In this document: positions 7,137-12,774 of the stretch, one piece after another
How the letters are laid out: every line of letters begins with the position of its first letter
Position numbering within the stretch: position 1 is the stretch's first letter
Position numbers and translations under genes: made by a program
Notes under the pieces: generated by a model
Databases searched by the model: none
What the model was told of the DNA's origin: nothing
Seen by the model: only the letters and a program-made list of their open reading frames with translations
From: Desulfuromonadales bacterium
GTDB lineage: Bacteria > Desulfobacterota > Desulfuromonadia > Desulfuromonadales > UBA2294
Length of the DNA stretch: 12,774 nt
Assembly: GCA_014859615.1 (NCBI GenBank)
Contig: JACUTX010000056.1
Span: forward strand, 1 to 12,774
Direction of reading: 5' to 3'

Positions 7137-7168
7137 ATAAAAAAGCCCCGGGACAGATCCGAAGCTTT
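7137..7168 (-). terminator. Orphan intrinsic terminator upstream of rhlE
   Basis: Read on the minus strand, AAAGCTTCGG pairs with CCGGGGCTTT over 10 bp (two G-U wobbles) around the 7-base loop ATCTGTC, followed by TTTATTG. The wobbles become C-A mismatches in plus-strand RNA, so the signal is directional. No minus-strand gene ends here; the next one, rhlE, starts about 180 bases downstream. It may therefore be an attenuator in a long rhlE leader, the end of a small RNA, or a block on antisense transcription. Confidence 0.55.
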
Positions 7169-7253
7169 ACGAGTTGAATACGTTGTCGATTTAACCAGGA
7201 AAAGCTTATTAATAATCCGACAGCTAACCACATTCGTAATCTATTGTCAATAT

Positions 7254-7288
7254 GTAAACTTTGCCATAAAAAGATCAGTAAACTTTAC
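7254..7288 (+). promoter_or_regulatory. GTAAACTTT direct repeats overlapping the S1-gene promoter (candidate operator)
   Basis: GTAAACTTT occurs at 7254-7262 and again at 7278-7286, 24 bases apart. The right copy extends to the palindrome GTAAA-C-TTTAC (7278-7288), and the left copy reads GTAAACTTTGC, one base off the palindrome. The right copy covers most of the -35 hexamer, where a bound protein would block RNA polymerase. The binding protein is unknown. Confidence 0.35.
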
Positions 7289-7312
7289 AGTCGTCAGGAA
7301 ACACCTTATAAA
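7284..7312 (+). promoter_or_regulatory. Sigma-70 promoter of the S1-domain gene
   Basis: TTTACA (7284-7289) and TATAAA (7307-7312), each 5 of 6 to consensus, are separated by the ideal 17 bases. Transcription would start near 7319, giving a leader of about 60 bases before the ATG at 7381. Confidence 0.72.
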
Positions 7313-7380
7313 GGAGACCTGACTTGAATTTTTGTTGAATTTGTGACGCGACAGCAACCGGCCGATAAAGGACTGCAACG

Positions 7381-8574
7381 ATGGATGACGAACTGTACGA
7401 TCAGGATGAGATGGAGCAGGGAGAAAGTTTTGCCGAGATGTTTGAAAAGAGCCTGAGCGGTGTCACCCGTCTTGAGCTCGGACAGCAGACCGAAGCGAAA
7501 ATTCTGCAGATTGGAGCAGAGTGGGCTTTTCTCGATGTCGGACAAAAAGGGGAAGGGGTACTCGATGTCCGGGAACTGCAAGACGATGAAGGGAATTTGA
7601 CCGTAGCGGTCGGCGACAAAATCAAAGCCTACTTCATGTCGCAAAAGGGGGGCGAGCTACGTTTCAGCATGAAGATTGGCGGCGGCGGTTCGGGCGGGAC
7701 CGAACAGCTCGAAGAGGCGTGGCGTAGCGGAATTCCGGTCGATGGCCGGATCGAAAAAGAGGTGAAAGGCGGCTTTGAGGTCAAGCTCCCCGGCAATGTC
7801 CGTGCCTTTTGCCCCTTCTCGCAGCTCGGGCTGCGGCGGCAGTCAAACCCGGAAGAGATGATCGGCACCAGTTTTTCGTTCAAGATCACCCAGTTTGAAG
7901 AGCAGGGGCGCAATATCGTCGTCTCGCATCGGGTGCTGCTCGAAGAGGAACGCGAGGTGCTGCGCGAAGAGTTGAAGCAAACCCTGAAGGAGGGGATGCT
8001 GGTCAAAGGGGTGGTCACCTCGATCCGTGACTTCGGCGCGTTCGTCGATATCGGCGGGATCGAAGGGCTGCTCCCGATCTCAGAGCTCGCCTACGGGCGG
8101 GTCGAGGATGTCGGCGACGTCGTCGCCGAAGGAGAAGAGCTTGAACTTGTGATCAAGCGGATCGACTGGGAGGAGAATAAATTCTCCTTCAGTCTGCGCG
8201 ATACTCTGGCCGATCCGTGGAACGGCGTGGCCGACAAGTACAAAGCCGGCACCAAGCTGACCGGGAAAATCTCGCGCCTCGCCCCGTTCGGCGCGTTTGT
8301 CACCCTGGAGCCCGGGATCGACGGCCTGGTGCATATCTCCAGACTCGGCGAAGGGAAGCACATCAAGCACCCGCAGGAAGTGGTCAAGGTCGGCGACGCG
8401 CTGCCGGTGACGGTGGAGAAGGTCGATCTTGAGGCGCACCGGATCTCGCTCATTCCGACCGGAACGGAAGAAGAGACCGGTGAAACTTCGTACAGTGATG
8501 AACCTGCTTCCGGCTCCGGCATGGGTTCATTCGCCGATCTGCTCAAGGCGGCACAAAACAAAAAGAAGAAATAA
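7381..8574 (+). CDS. S1-domain RNA-binding protein (four S1 repeats; ribosomal protein S1-like)
   Basis: A 397-residue cytoplasmic RNA-binding protein made of four S1 OB-fold repeats at about residues 34-100, 116-186, 203-273 and 288-358. Repeats 3 and 4 are the most canonical (KGVVTSIRDFGAFVDIGGIEGLLPISE, 209-235; GKISRLAPFGAFVTLEPGIDGLVHIS, 295-320). A GGGGSGG linker follows repeat 1 (100-106). The tail after 360 is acidic, then ends in KKKK. Full ribosomal S1 of proteobacteria has six repeats and about 550 residues, so this is a shorter S1-like protein, possibly a second S1 paralogue rather than the essential rpsA product; I leave the symbol blank. AAAGGA lies 8 bases before the ATG. G+C is high (67-68% in two hand-counted lines). 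ywbE follows one base after the stop. Confidence 0.92.
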   Translation: MDDELYDQDEMEQGESFAEMFEKSLSGVTRLELGQQTEAKILQIGAEWAFLDVGQKGEGVLDVRELQDDEGNLTVAVGDKIKAYFMSQKGGELRFSMKIGGGGSGGTEQLEEAWRSGIPVDGRIEKEVKGGFEVKLPGNVRAFCPFSQLGLRRQSNPEEMIGTSFSFKITQFEEQGRNIVVSHRVLLEEEREVLREELKQTLKEGMLVKGVVTSIRDFGAFVDIGGIEGLLPISELAYGRVEDVGDVVAEGEELELVIKRIDWEENKFSFSLRDTLADPWNGVADKYKAGTKLTGKISRLAPFGAFVTLEPGIDGLVHISRLGEGKHIKHPQEVVKVGDALPVTVEKVDLEAHRISLIPTGTEEETGETSYSDEPASGSGMGSFADLLKAAQNKKKK

Positions 8575-8575
8575 C

Positions 8576-8776
8576 ATGAACGGACAGAATCGCGACGAGA
8601 TCCGGCCCGGAATGACGGTATCGATTGTGCTGAAAAAAGATCAGCGCAGCGGCAAACTGACGCAAGGGGTGGTCAAGGATCTGTTGACCAAGAGCCCTTA
8701 TCATTCACACGGCATCAAGGTGCGACTGGAGGATGGTCAGGTCGGACGGGTGAAGGGTGGGCGTGCGGCTGATTGA
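8576..8776 (+). CDS. ywbE: YwbE family protein (DUF2196)
   Basis: A 66-residue basic protein whose pattern (IRPGMTVSIVLKKDQRSGKL, TQGVVKDLLTKSPYHSHGIK, VRLEDGQVGRVKG) I recognise as the YwbE/DUF2196 family, small single-domain proteins of unknown function, probably with a small beta-barrel fold. The ATG at 8576 is one base after the S1 stop codon. No real Shine-Dalgarno lies ahead of it (only AAGAAGAAATAAC), so translation is probably coupled to the S1 gene. The frame remains open upstream to 8429 inside the S1 gene, but that longer reading is not supported by family length. Pairing with an RNA-binding protein suggests, without proof, an RNA- or ribosome-linked role. Confidence 0.88.
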   Translation: MNGQNRDEIRPGMTVSIVLKKDQRSGKLTQGVVKDLLTKSPYHSHGIKVRLEDGQVGRVKGGRAAD

Positions 8777-8880
8777 GTTTAAGGCTCGGTTGTATTGTGA
8801 AAAAGGTAGGGCTGAATACTGGTATCGAAACGGCTAAACATATCAAGCTATATTTTTGAGTTTTCGACTAATCTCACTGT

Positions 8881-8906
8881 AGACGCTTAGGAGCGTTTGA
8901 TTTGGT
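8881..8906 (+). terminator. Possible weak terminator after ywbE
   Basis: AGACGCT (8881-8887) can pair with AGCGTTT (8892-8898), 7 bp with one G-T wobble, around the tetraloop TAGG. It is followed by a T-rich GATTTGG stretch. The T run is poor and it lies 105 bases after the ywbE stop, so it may instead be a leader hairpin of the restriction-modification operon. Confidence 0.3.
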
Positions 8907-8941
8907 AGTTTGTAACAATGTATCAAAACAGGAATAACACC

Positions 8942-10492
8942 ATGACAAGTACCCAACAACGCGCCGCCCTGCAACGCCAGATCTGGTCAATCGCCAACGA
9001 TGTACGAGGCTCAGTGGATGGCTGGGATTTTAAACAGTATGTACTCGGCACCTTGTTTTATCGCTTTATCAGTGAAAACTTTGCCAGCTATATTGAGGCC
9101 GATGACGACAGCATCAATTATGCGGCGCTTGCCGACAACGTTATCACCCCGGAGATCAAAGACGATGCCATTAAAACCAAGGGCTACTTCATCTACCCCA
9201 GCCAGCTGTTTGCTAATATCGCCAAAGATGCCAACACCAACGAGAGCCTGAATACGGATCTCGCCGCCATCTTTGCTGCGATTGAATCTTCCGCCAATGG
9301 CTACCCCTCTGAACCGGACATCAAAGGCCTGTTTGCCGATTTTGATACCACCAGCAACCGCCTGGGCAATACGGTGAAAGACAAGAACACACGTTTGGCG
9401 GCTGTGCTCAAAGGCGTGGCTGGGCTCGATTTTGGTGATTTTGAAGGCAACCATATCGACCTGTTCGGTGATGCCTATGAGTTTCTCATCTCCAACTACG
9501 CCGCCAATGCCGGTAAATCCGGTGGTGAGTTTTTCACTCCGCAACACGTCTCCAGGCTGATTGCGCAGCTCGCCATGCACAAACAGAAAAGCGTCAATAA
9601 AATCTATGACCCGGCCTGTGGTTCCGGTTCGTTGCTGCTGCAAGCCAAAAAACATTTTGACGCCCACATCATTGAAGACGGTTTTTGGGGGCAGGAGATC
9701 AACCACACCACTTACAACCTGGCGCGGATGAACATGTTTTTGCACAACATCAACTACGATAAGTTCAATATCCAGTTGGGTGATACACTGCGAGATCCGC
9801 ATTTTGGCGACGACAAACCCTTCGACGCCATCGTCTCCAATCCGCCTTATTCGGTGAAATGGATCGGCGCAGACGACCCCACCCTGATTAATGATGATCG
9901 CTTTGCCCCAGCCGGAGTGCTCGCGCCCAAGTCAAAAGCTGACTTTGCCTTTGTACTACATGCTTTAAGTTATTTATCCAGCAAAGGCCGAGCAGCCATT
10001 GTCTGCTTTCCCGGTATTTTTTACCGTGGCGGTGCTGAAGCCAAAATCCGTCAATATCTGGTGGATAACAACTATGTCGAAACCGTGATCTCCCTCGCGC
10101 CCAACCTGTTTTTTGGCACCACCATCGCGGTGACTATTCTGGTGCTCTCCAAACACAAAACCGATACCAACACCCAGTTTATTGATGCCAGCGGCCTGTT
10201 TAAAAAAGAGACCAATACCAACATCCTCACAGATAGCCACATCGAACAGATCATGCAGGCGTTCGACAGCAAAGCCAATGTCGATCACCTCGCCAAATCC
10301 GTACCCTTTGAGCAGGTCGCCGCCAACGACTACAACCTGTCGGTGAGCAGCTACGTCGAAGCCAAAGACAATCGCGAAATAGTGGATATTTCCCAGCTCA
10401 ATGCCGAACTGAAAACCACCGTCGCCAAAATTGACCAGCTGCGGGCGGATATTGATGCCATCGTGGCGGAGATTGAAGACGAGGGGGCTTAA
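8942..10492 (+). CDS. hsdM: Type I restriction-modification DNA methyltransferase subunit (HsdM)
   Basis: The modification subunit of a type I restriction-modification complex (M2S methylase, R2M2S with HsdR). It transfers a methyl group from S-adenosylmethionine to the N6 of adenine at a site chosen by HsdS. The protein has 516 residues. The N-terminal helical HsdM_N-like domain covers about 5-150 (QIWSIANDVRGSVDGWDFKQ). The N6-methyltransferase domain begins near FGDAYEFLISNYAANAGKSG (175-194). It has GGEFFTPQHVSRLI (194-207), SAM motif I DPACGSGS (223-230) and the catalytic NPPY (300-303), all intact. The C-terminus (483-512) is a probable coiled coil for contact with HsdS. The ATG at 8942 is chosen over one at 8918 because AGGA lies 8 bases upstream; the earlier ATG has no ribosome binding site. 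It is the first gene of the operon, and rhuM starts 3 bases after its stop. Confidence 0.96.
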   Translation: MTSTQQRAALQRQIWSIANDVRGSVDGWDFKQYVLGTLFYRFISENFASYIEADDDSINYAALADNVITPEIKDDAIKTKGYFIYPSQLFANIAKDANTNESLNTDLAAIFAAIESSANGYPSEPDIKGLFADFDTTSNRLGNTVKDKNTRLAAVLKGVAGLDFGDFEGNHIDLFGDAYEFLISNYAANAGKSGGEFFTPQHVSRLIAQLAMHKQKSVNKIYDPACGSGSLLLQAKKHFDAHIIEDGFWGQEINHTTYNLARMNMFLHNINYDKFNIQLGDTLRDPHFGDDKPFDAIVSNPPYSVKWIGADDPTLINDDRFAPAGVLAPKSKADFAFVLHALSYLSSKGRAAIVCFPGIFYRGGAEAKIRQYLVDNNYVETVISLAPNLFFGTTIAVTILVLSKHKTDTNTQFIDASGLFKKETNTNILTDSHIEQIMQAFDSKANVDHLAKSVPFEQVAANDYNLSVSSYVEAKDNREIVDISQLNAELKTTVAKIDQLRADIDAIVAEIEDEGA

Positions 10493-10495
10493 GGC

Positions 10496-11506
10496 ATGAG
10501 CGATGTCATTATTTACACCACCGAAGACGGCACGACCAAAATTGATTTACGCCTGGAAAACGGCACGGTTTGGTTGTCTCAATTAGAAATTGCAGAGCTT
10601 TTTCAAACTACCAAACAAAATATCAGCAAGCACGTTCAGGCCATTTTTGACGACCAGGAGCTGAACGAAAAAGCAACTGTCAACCAGCAGTTGACAGTTC
10701 AAAAAGAAGGCGAGCGCGAGGTTTCACGCACGATTGCACTCTATAACCTCGATGTGATTCTGGCAGTCGGTTATCGTGTACGTTCGGTGCGTGGCGTGCA
10801 ATTCAGGCGCTATGCGTCCACTGTTTTGAAGGAATACCTGGAAAAAGGTTTTTCCTTGAATGACGAGCGCCTGAAAAACCTCGGTGGTGGAAATTACTGG
10901 AAAGAATTGCTGGGTCGCATTCGCGATATTCGCTCCAGTGAAAAAGTGATGTACCGTCAAGTGCTCGACCTCTACGCCACCGCAACAGACTACACCCCCG
11001 ATAGCGAGCAAAGCCTCACGTTTTTTAAAATCGTACAAAACAAACTGCACTATGCCGCTCACGGCCATACCGCCAGCGAAGTCATCTACCTGCGCGTGGA
11101 TAGCGATAAACCCTTTGCGGGCTTAAGCAGTTTCAAAGGCAGCCAGCCCACACAGGTCGAAGCCATGATTGCCAAAAACTACCTCAGCGAGCAGGAATTG
11201 CGGGTGCTCAACAACCTCGTTTCTGCGTATTTTGATCTGGCTGAATTGAACGCCATTGAAGAGCGAGAAATGCGTATGGCCGATTATGTTCGCGAGCTGG
11301 ACAACATCCTGAACTCCACCGGGCGCAAGGTACTGGACAATGCCGGCAACATCTCGCATTCCCAAGCAGCAAACAAAGCCAAGCTGGAATACCAGAAATA
11401 CAAAGCCAAAACACTGGACAATGTGGAAAAAGACTACCTGAAAACCATTGCTTCACTGGAAAAACAGGCAAGAAAAGAGAGCCGTAAAAAAGGCGGTGAC
11501 GCATGA
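10496..11506 (+). CDS. rhuM: RhuM family protein (virulence-associated; accessory gene in type I R-M locus)
   Basis: A 336-residue protein of the RhuM family, named after a Salmonella pathogenicity-island gene and common inside type I restriction loci; the biochemical role is not established. The hallmark N-terminal block is seen: VWLSQLEIAELFQTTKQNIS (25-44) reads like a helix-turn-helix, followed by KHVQAIFDDQEL. Next come ALYNLDVILAVGYRVRS (81-97) and VRGVQFRRYAS (98-108). A middle helical region (about 135-260) includes an HTASEVIYLR block and a FAGLSSFKG block. The C-terminus (about 300-336) is lysine-rich and helical. The gene begins 3 bases after the hsdM stop and its stop overlaps the next ATG, so it is translated as part of the R-M operon. 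DNA binding or regulation is inferred only. Confidence 0.92.
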   Translation: MSDVIIYTTEDGTTKIDLRLENGTVWLSQLEIAELFQTTKQNISKHVQAIFDDQELNEKATVNQQLTVQKEGEREVSRTIALYNLDVILAVGYRVRSVRGVQFRRYASTVLKEYLEKGFSLNDERLKNLGGGNYWKELLGRIRDIRSSEKVMYRQVLDLYATATDYTPDSEQSLTFFKIVQNKLHYAAHGHTASEVIYLRVDSDKPFAGLSSFKGSQPTQVEAMIAKNYLSEQELRVLNNLVSAYFDLAELNAIEEREMRMADYVRELDNILNSTGRKVLDNAGNISHSQAANKAKLEYQKYKAKTLDNVEKDYLKTIASLEKQARKESRKKGGDA

Positions 11507-12357
11507 GTAGCAAAGAGACCATAAAAGTTTTTGAAGATCGCACGATTCGTTCGTTGTGGGATGATGAAACGGAAGAGTGGTATTTTTCCATCGTTGACGT
11601 GGTTGCCGTATTGACGGACAGCGTGAACCCGACAGCGTATTGGCGCAAACTCAAAGAACGCCTGAAAAAAGAGGGAAATCAAACCGTGACAGATTGTCAC
11701 GCTTTCAAAATGCAGGCGGCTGACGGCAAAATGCGAAAAACCGATTGTGCCCATACCGAACAGCTTTTTCGCCTGATCCAATCCATTCCTTCACCTAAAG
11801 CTGAGCCGTTCAAACTGTGGATGGCACAGGTCGCCAGCGAACGCATCGACCAGATTCAGGATCCTGAACTCTCGATTGAACAGGCGATGAAAGACTACAA
11901 GCGCCTGGGTTATTCGGACAACTGGATCAACCAGCGATTAAAATCCATTGAAATCCGTAAAGAACTCACTGATGAATGGAAAAAGCACGGCCTGGAGGAA
12001 GGCGTACAGTTTGCCACACTCACCGACATCATTTATCAAACCTGGGCGGACAAGACGGCCAGAGAGTACAAAAAATTCAAGGGATTAAAAAAGGAAAACC
12101 TGCGCGACAACATGACCAACAAAGAGCTGGTGCTGAACATGCTCGCTGAAATCTCCACCAAGGAAATTTCCGAAGTGACCGATCCTGATTCATTTCAAGC
12201 GCACAAAAAGGTGGCACGGCAAGGCGGCGAGGTGGCCCGAAACGCACGCTTGGAGCTGGAGTCCAAAACCTTGAAAAAGGTGGTTTCTCCCCTGAATGCC
12301 AAAGATGCAAGCATGCTGCATCTGCCTGATCACAGTCAGGAGGATATCCATGAATAA
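11503..12357 (+). CDS. Bro-N domain protein, phage antirepressor/DinD-like
   Basis: A 284-residue protein. The N-terminal part (about 8-112) has a Bro-N-like DNA-binding pattern: IRSLWDDETEEWYFSIVDVV, then VNPTAYWRKLKERLKKEGNQ, ending in FKLWMAQVASERIDQI. The middle (about 125-215) is helical. The C-terminal part contains AHKKVARQGGEVARNARLELE (233-253) and VVSPLNAKD, which recall the conserved end of DinD-type proteins (DNA-damage-inducible, SOS-regulated in E. coli). Bro-N proteins are known mostly as phage antirepressors and viral BRO proteins. The ATG overlaps the rhuM stop (ATGA) with AAGGCGG upstream, and the gene's own end overlaps hsdS by 8 bases, so coupled translation is likely. A role in controlling or guarding the R-M system is inference. 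No LexA box was recognised upstream. Confidence 0.85.
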   Translation: MSSKETIKVFEDRTIRSLWDDETEEWYFSIVDVVAVLTDSVNPTAYWRKLKERLKKEGNQTVTDCHAFKMQAADGKMRKTDCAHTEQLFRLIQSIPSPKAEPFKLWMAQVASERIDQIQDPELSIEQAMKDYKRLGYSDNWINQRLKSIEIRKELTDEWKKHGLEEGVQFATLTDIIYQTWADKTAREYKKFKGLKKENLRDNMTNKELVLNMLAEISTKEISEVTDPDSFQAHKKVARQGGEVARNARLELESKTLKKVVSPLNAKDASMLHLPDHSQEDIHE

Positions 12358-12774
12358 TACACGCTTTATGGAAAAGCTGCTGGATGGGGTTGCGGTGGAG
12401 TGGAGTGCTCTCGACGAAGTTGGTGAGTTTATACGTGGAAATGGCCTGCAAAAAAAAGATTTTGTCGAAACGGGTTTCCCCGCAATACATTACGGCCAAA
12501 TTCACACAAAATACGGTTTATCGGCCGATAAGACATTCACATATGTACCCGACGAACTGGCTAGAAAATTAAGAAAAGCTAAAGCGAATGACCTTTTATT
12601 AGCTACAACCTCAGAGAATGATGAGGATGTGGTTAAGCCACTGGCATGGCTTGGCGAGCAAACTGCAATTTCTGGCGATATGATGCTATTCAGACACCGC
12701 CAAAACGTTAAGTACTTGGCCCATTACTTTCTCACAGAAGCTTTTCAAGAGCAGAAAAGAAAATATATTACTGG
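12350..12774 (+). CDS. hsdS: Type I restriction-modification specificity subunit HsdS, N-terminal part (runs off the window)
   Basis: The first 141 codons of an HsdS specificity subunit, cut by the right window edge. HsdS recognises the bipartite DNA target through two target-recognition domains. Here the opening of the first domain is seen: MEKLLDGVAVEWSALDEVGE, then FIRGNGLQKKDFVETGFPAI, then HYGQIHTKYGLS, LLLATTSENDEDVVKPLAWL and a final LAHYFLTEAFQEQKRKYITG. This matches the usual Methylase_S pattern. AGGAGG with 6-base spacing precedes the ATG, the best ribosome binding site in the operon, although the gene also overlaps its upstream neighbour by 8 bases. Four hand-counted 60-base lines inside it give 35-52% G+C. 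The second target domain and any hsdR lie outside the window. Confidence 0.92.
   Translation, partial: MNNTRFMEKLLDGVAVEWSALDEVGEFIRGNGLQKKDFVETGFPAIHYGQIHTKYGLSADKTFTYVPDELARKLRKAKANDLLLATTSENDEDVVKPLAWLGEQTAISGDMMLFRHRQNVKYLAHYFLTEAFQEQKRKYIT

Larger units (their letters stand above)
6960..7380. other. 421-base divergent intergenic region between rhlE and the S1-domain gene
   Basis: No convincing gene lies here. Small open frames on both strands lack ribosome binding sites and family resemblance. From left to right it holds the rhlE ribosome binding site, a palindromic REP/MITE-like repeat (7012-7111), an intrinsic terminator reading leftwards (7137-7168), two GTAAACTTT repeats (7254-7286), a sigma-70 promoter (7284-7312) reading rightwards, and the ribosome binding site of the S1-domain gene (7367-7372). 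I could not identify a convincing rhlE promoter. Confidence 0.8.

Noticed and set aside
6997..7233. Minus-strand open frame of 78 codons in the rhlE upstream region
   Set aside because: It has no ribosome binding site, spans the orphan terminator and the palindromic repeat, and its product resembles nothing I recognise.
1..12774. CRISPR arrays, tRNA or rRNA genes and complete insertion sequences
   Set aside because: No regularly spaced repeats, no cloverleaf or rRNA-like sequence and no terminal repeats flanking a transposase were seen; the RAYT gene is not in an IS context.

Overview
The window reads as chromosomal DNA of a Gram-negative bacterium, most likely a desulfuromonad-type deltaproteobacterium (Desulfuromonas/Geobacter relatives). 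This placement is inference from recalled family distribution: a membrane protein combining a CxxCH heme site with a cytochrome b5-like domain, a short four-domain S1 protein, an RhlE helicase with a basic tail, an HD-GYP protein and a REP-type Y1 transposase. No marker gene such as rRNA settles it.

Layout. 119-4743 is a run of five minus-strand genes. In order of transcription they are a membrane-anchored HD-GYP phosphodiesterase, an MFS transporter (followed by a strong terminator at 2412-2460), the heme-binding membrane protein, a REP-associated tyrosine transposase (RAYT) and an 83-residue unknown protein. A 284-base divergent spacer then leads to a plus-strand cyclophilin (5028-5540). 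A perfect 16-bp bidirectional terminator (5610-5644) separates it from the convergent minus-strand rhlE helicase (5652-6959). The 421-base divergent region 6960-7380 is the richest non-coding stretch. It holds a palindromic REP/MITE-like repeat, an unexplained minus-strand intrinsic terminator upstream of rhlE, two copies of a GTAAACTTT repeat and a good sigma-70 promoter. That promoter drives an S1-domain RNA-binding protein and the closely following ywbE.

From about 8.8 kb to the right edge there is a type I restriction-modification locus in the order hsdM - rhuM - Bro-N/DinD-like - hsdS. The gaps are 3 bp, then overlaps of 4 and 8 bp, so it is one operon. hsdS runs off the window and hsdR is not in view. 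Base composition falls from about 67% G+C in hand-counted lines of the S1 gene to about 35-52% in the locus, which fits horizontal acquisition immediately downstream of ywbE.

How the genes fit together: the left part mixes c-di-GMP turnover, transport and electron transfer with a domesticated transposase. The middle is RNA and protein quality control (cyclophilin, DEAD-box helicase, S1 protein). The right is a defence island in which two accessory genes of phage or virulence type sit between the methylase and specificity subunits. I did not find a wholly new system. The best leads are the interposed rhuM/Bro-N pair and the structured rhlE/S1 intergenic region.
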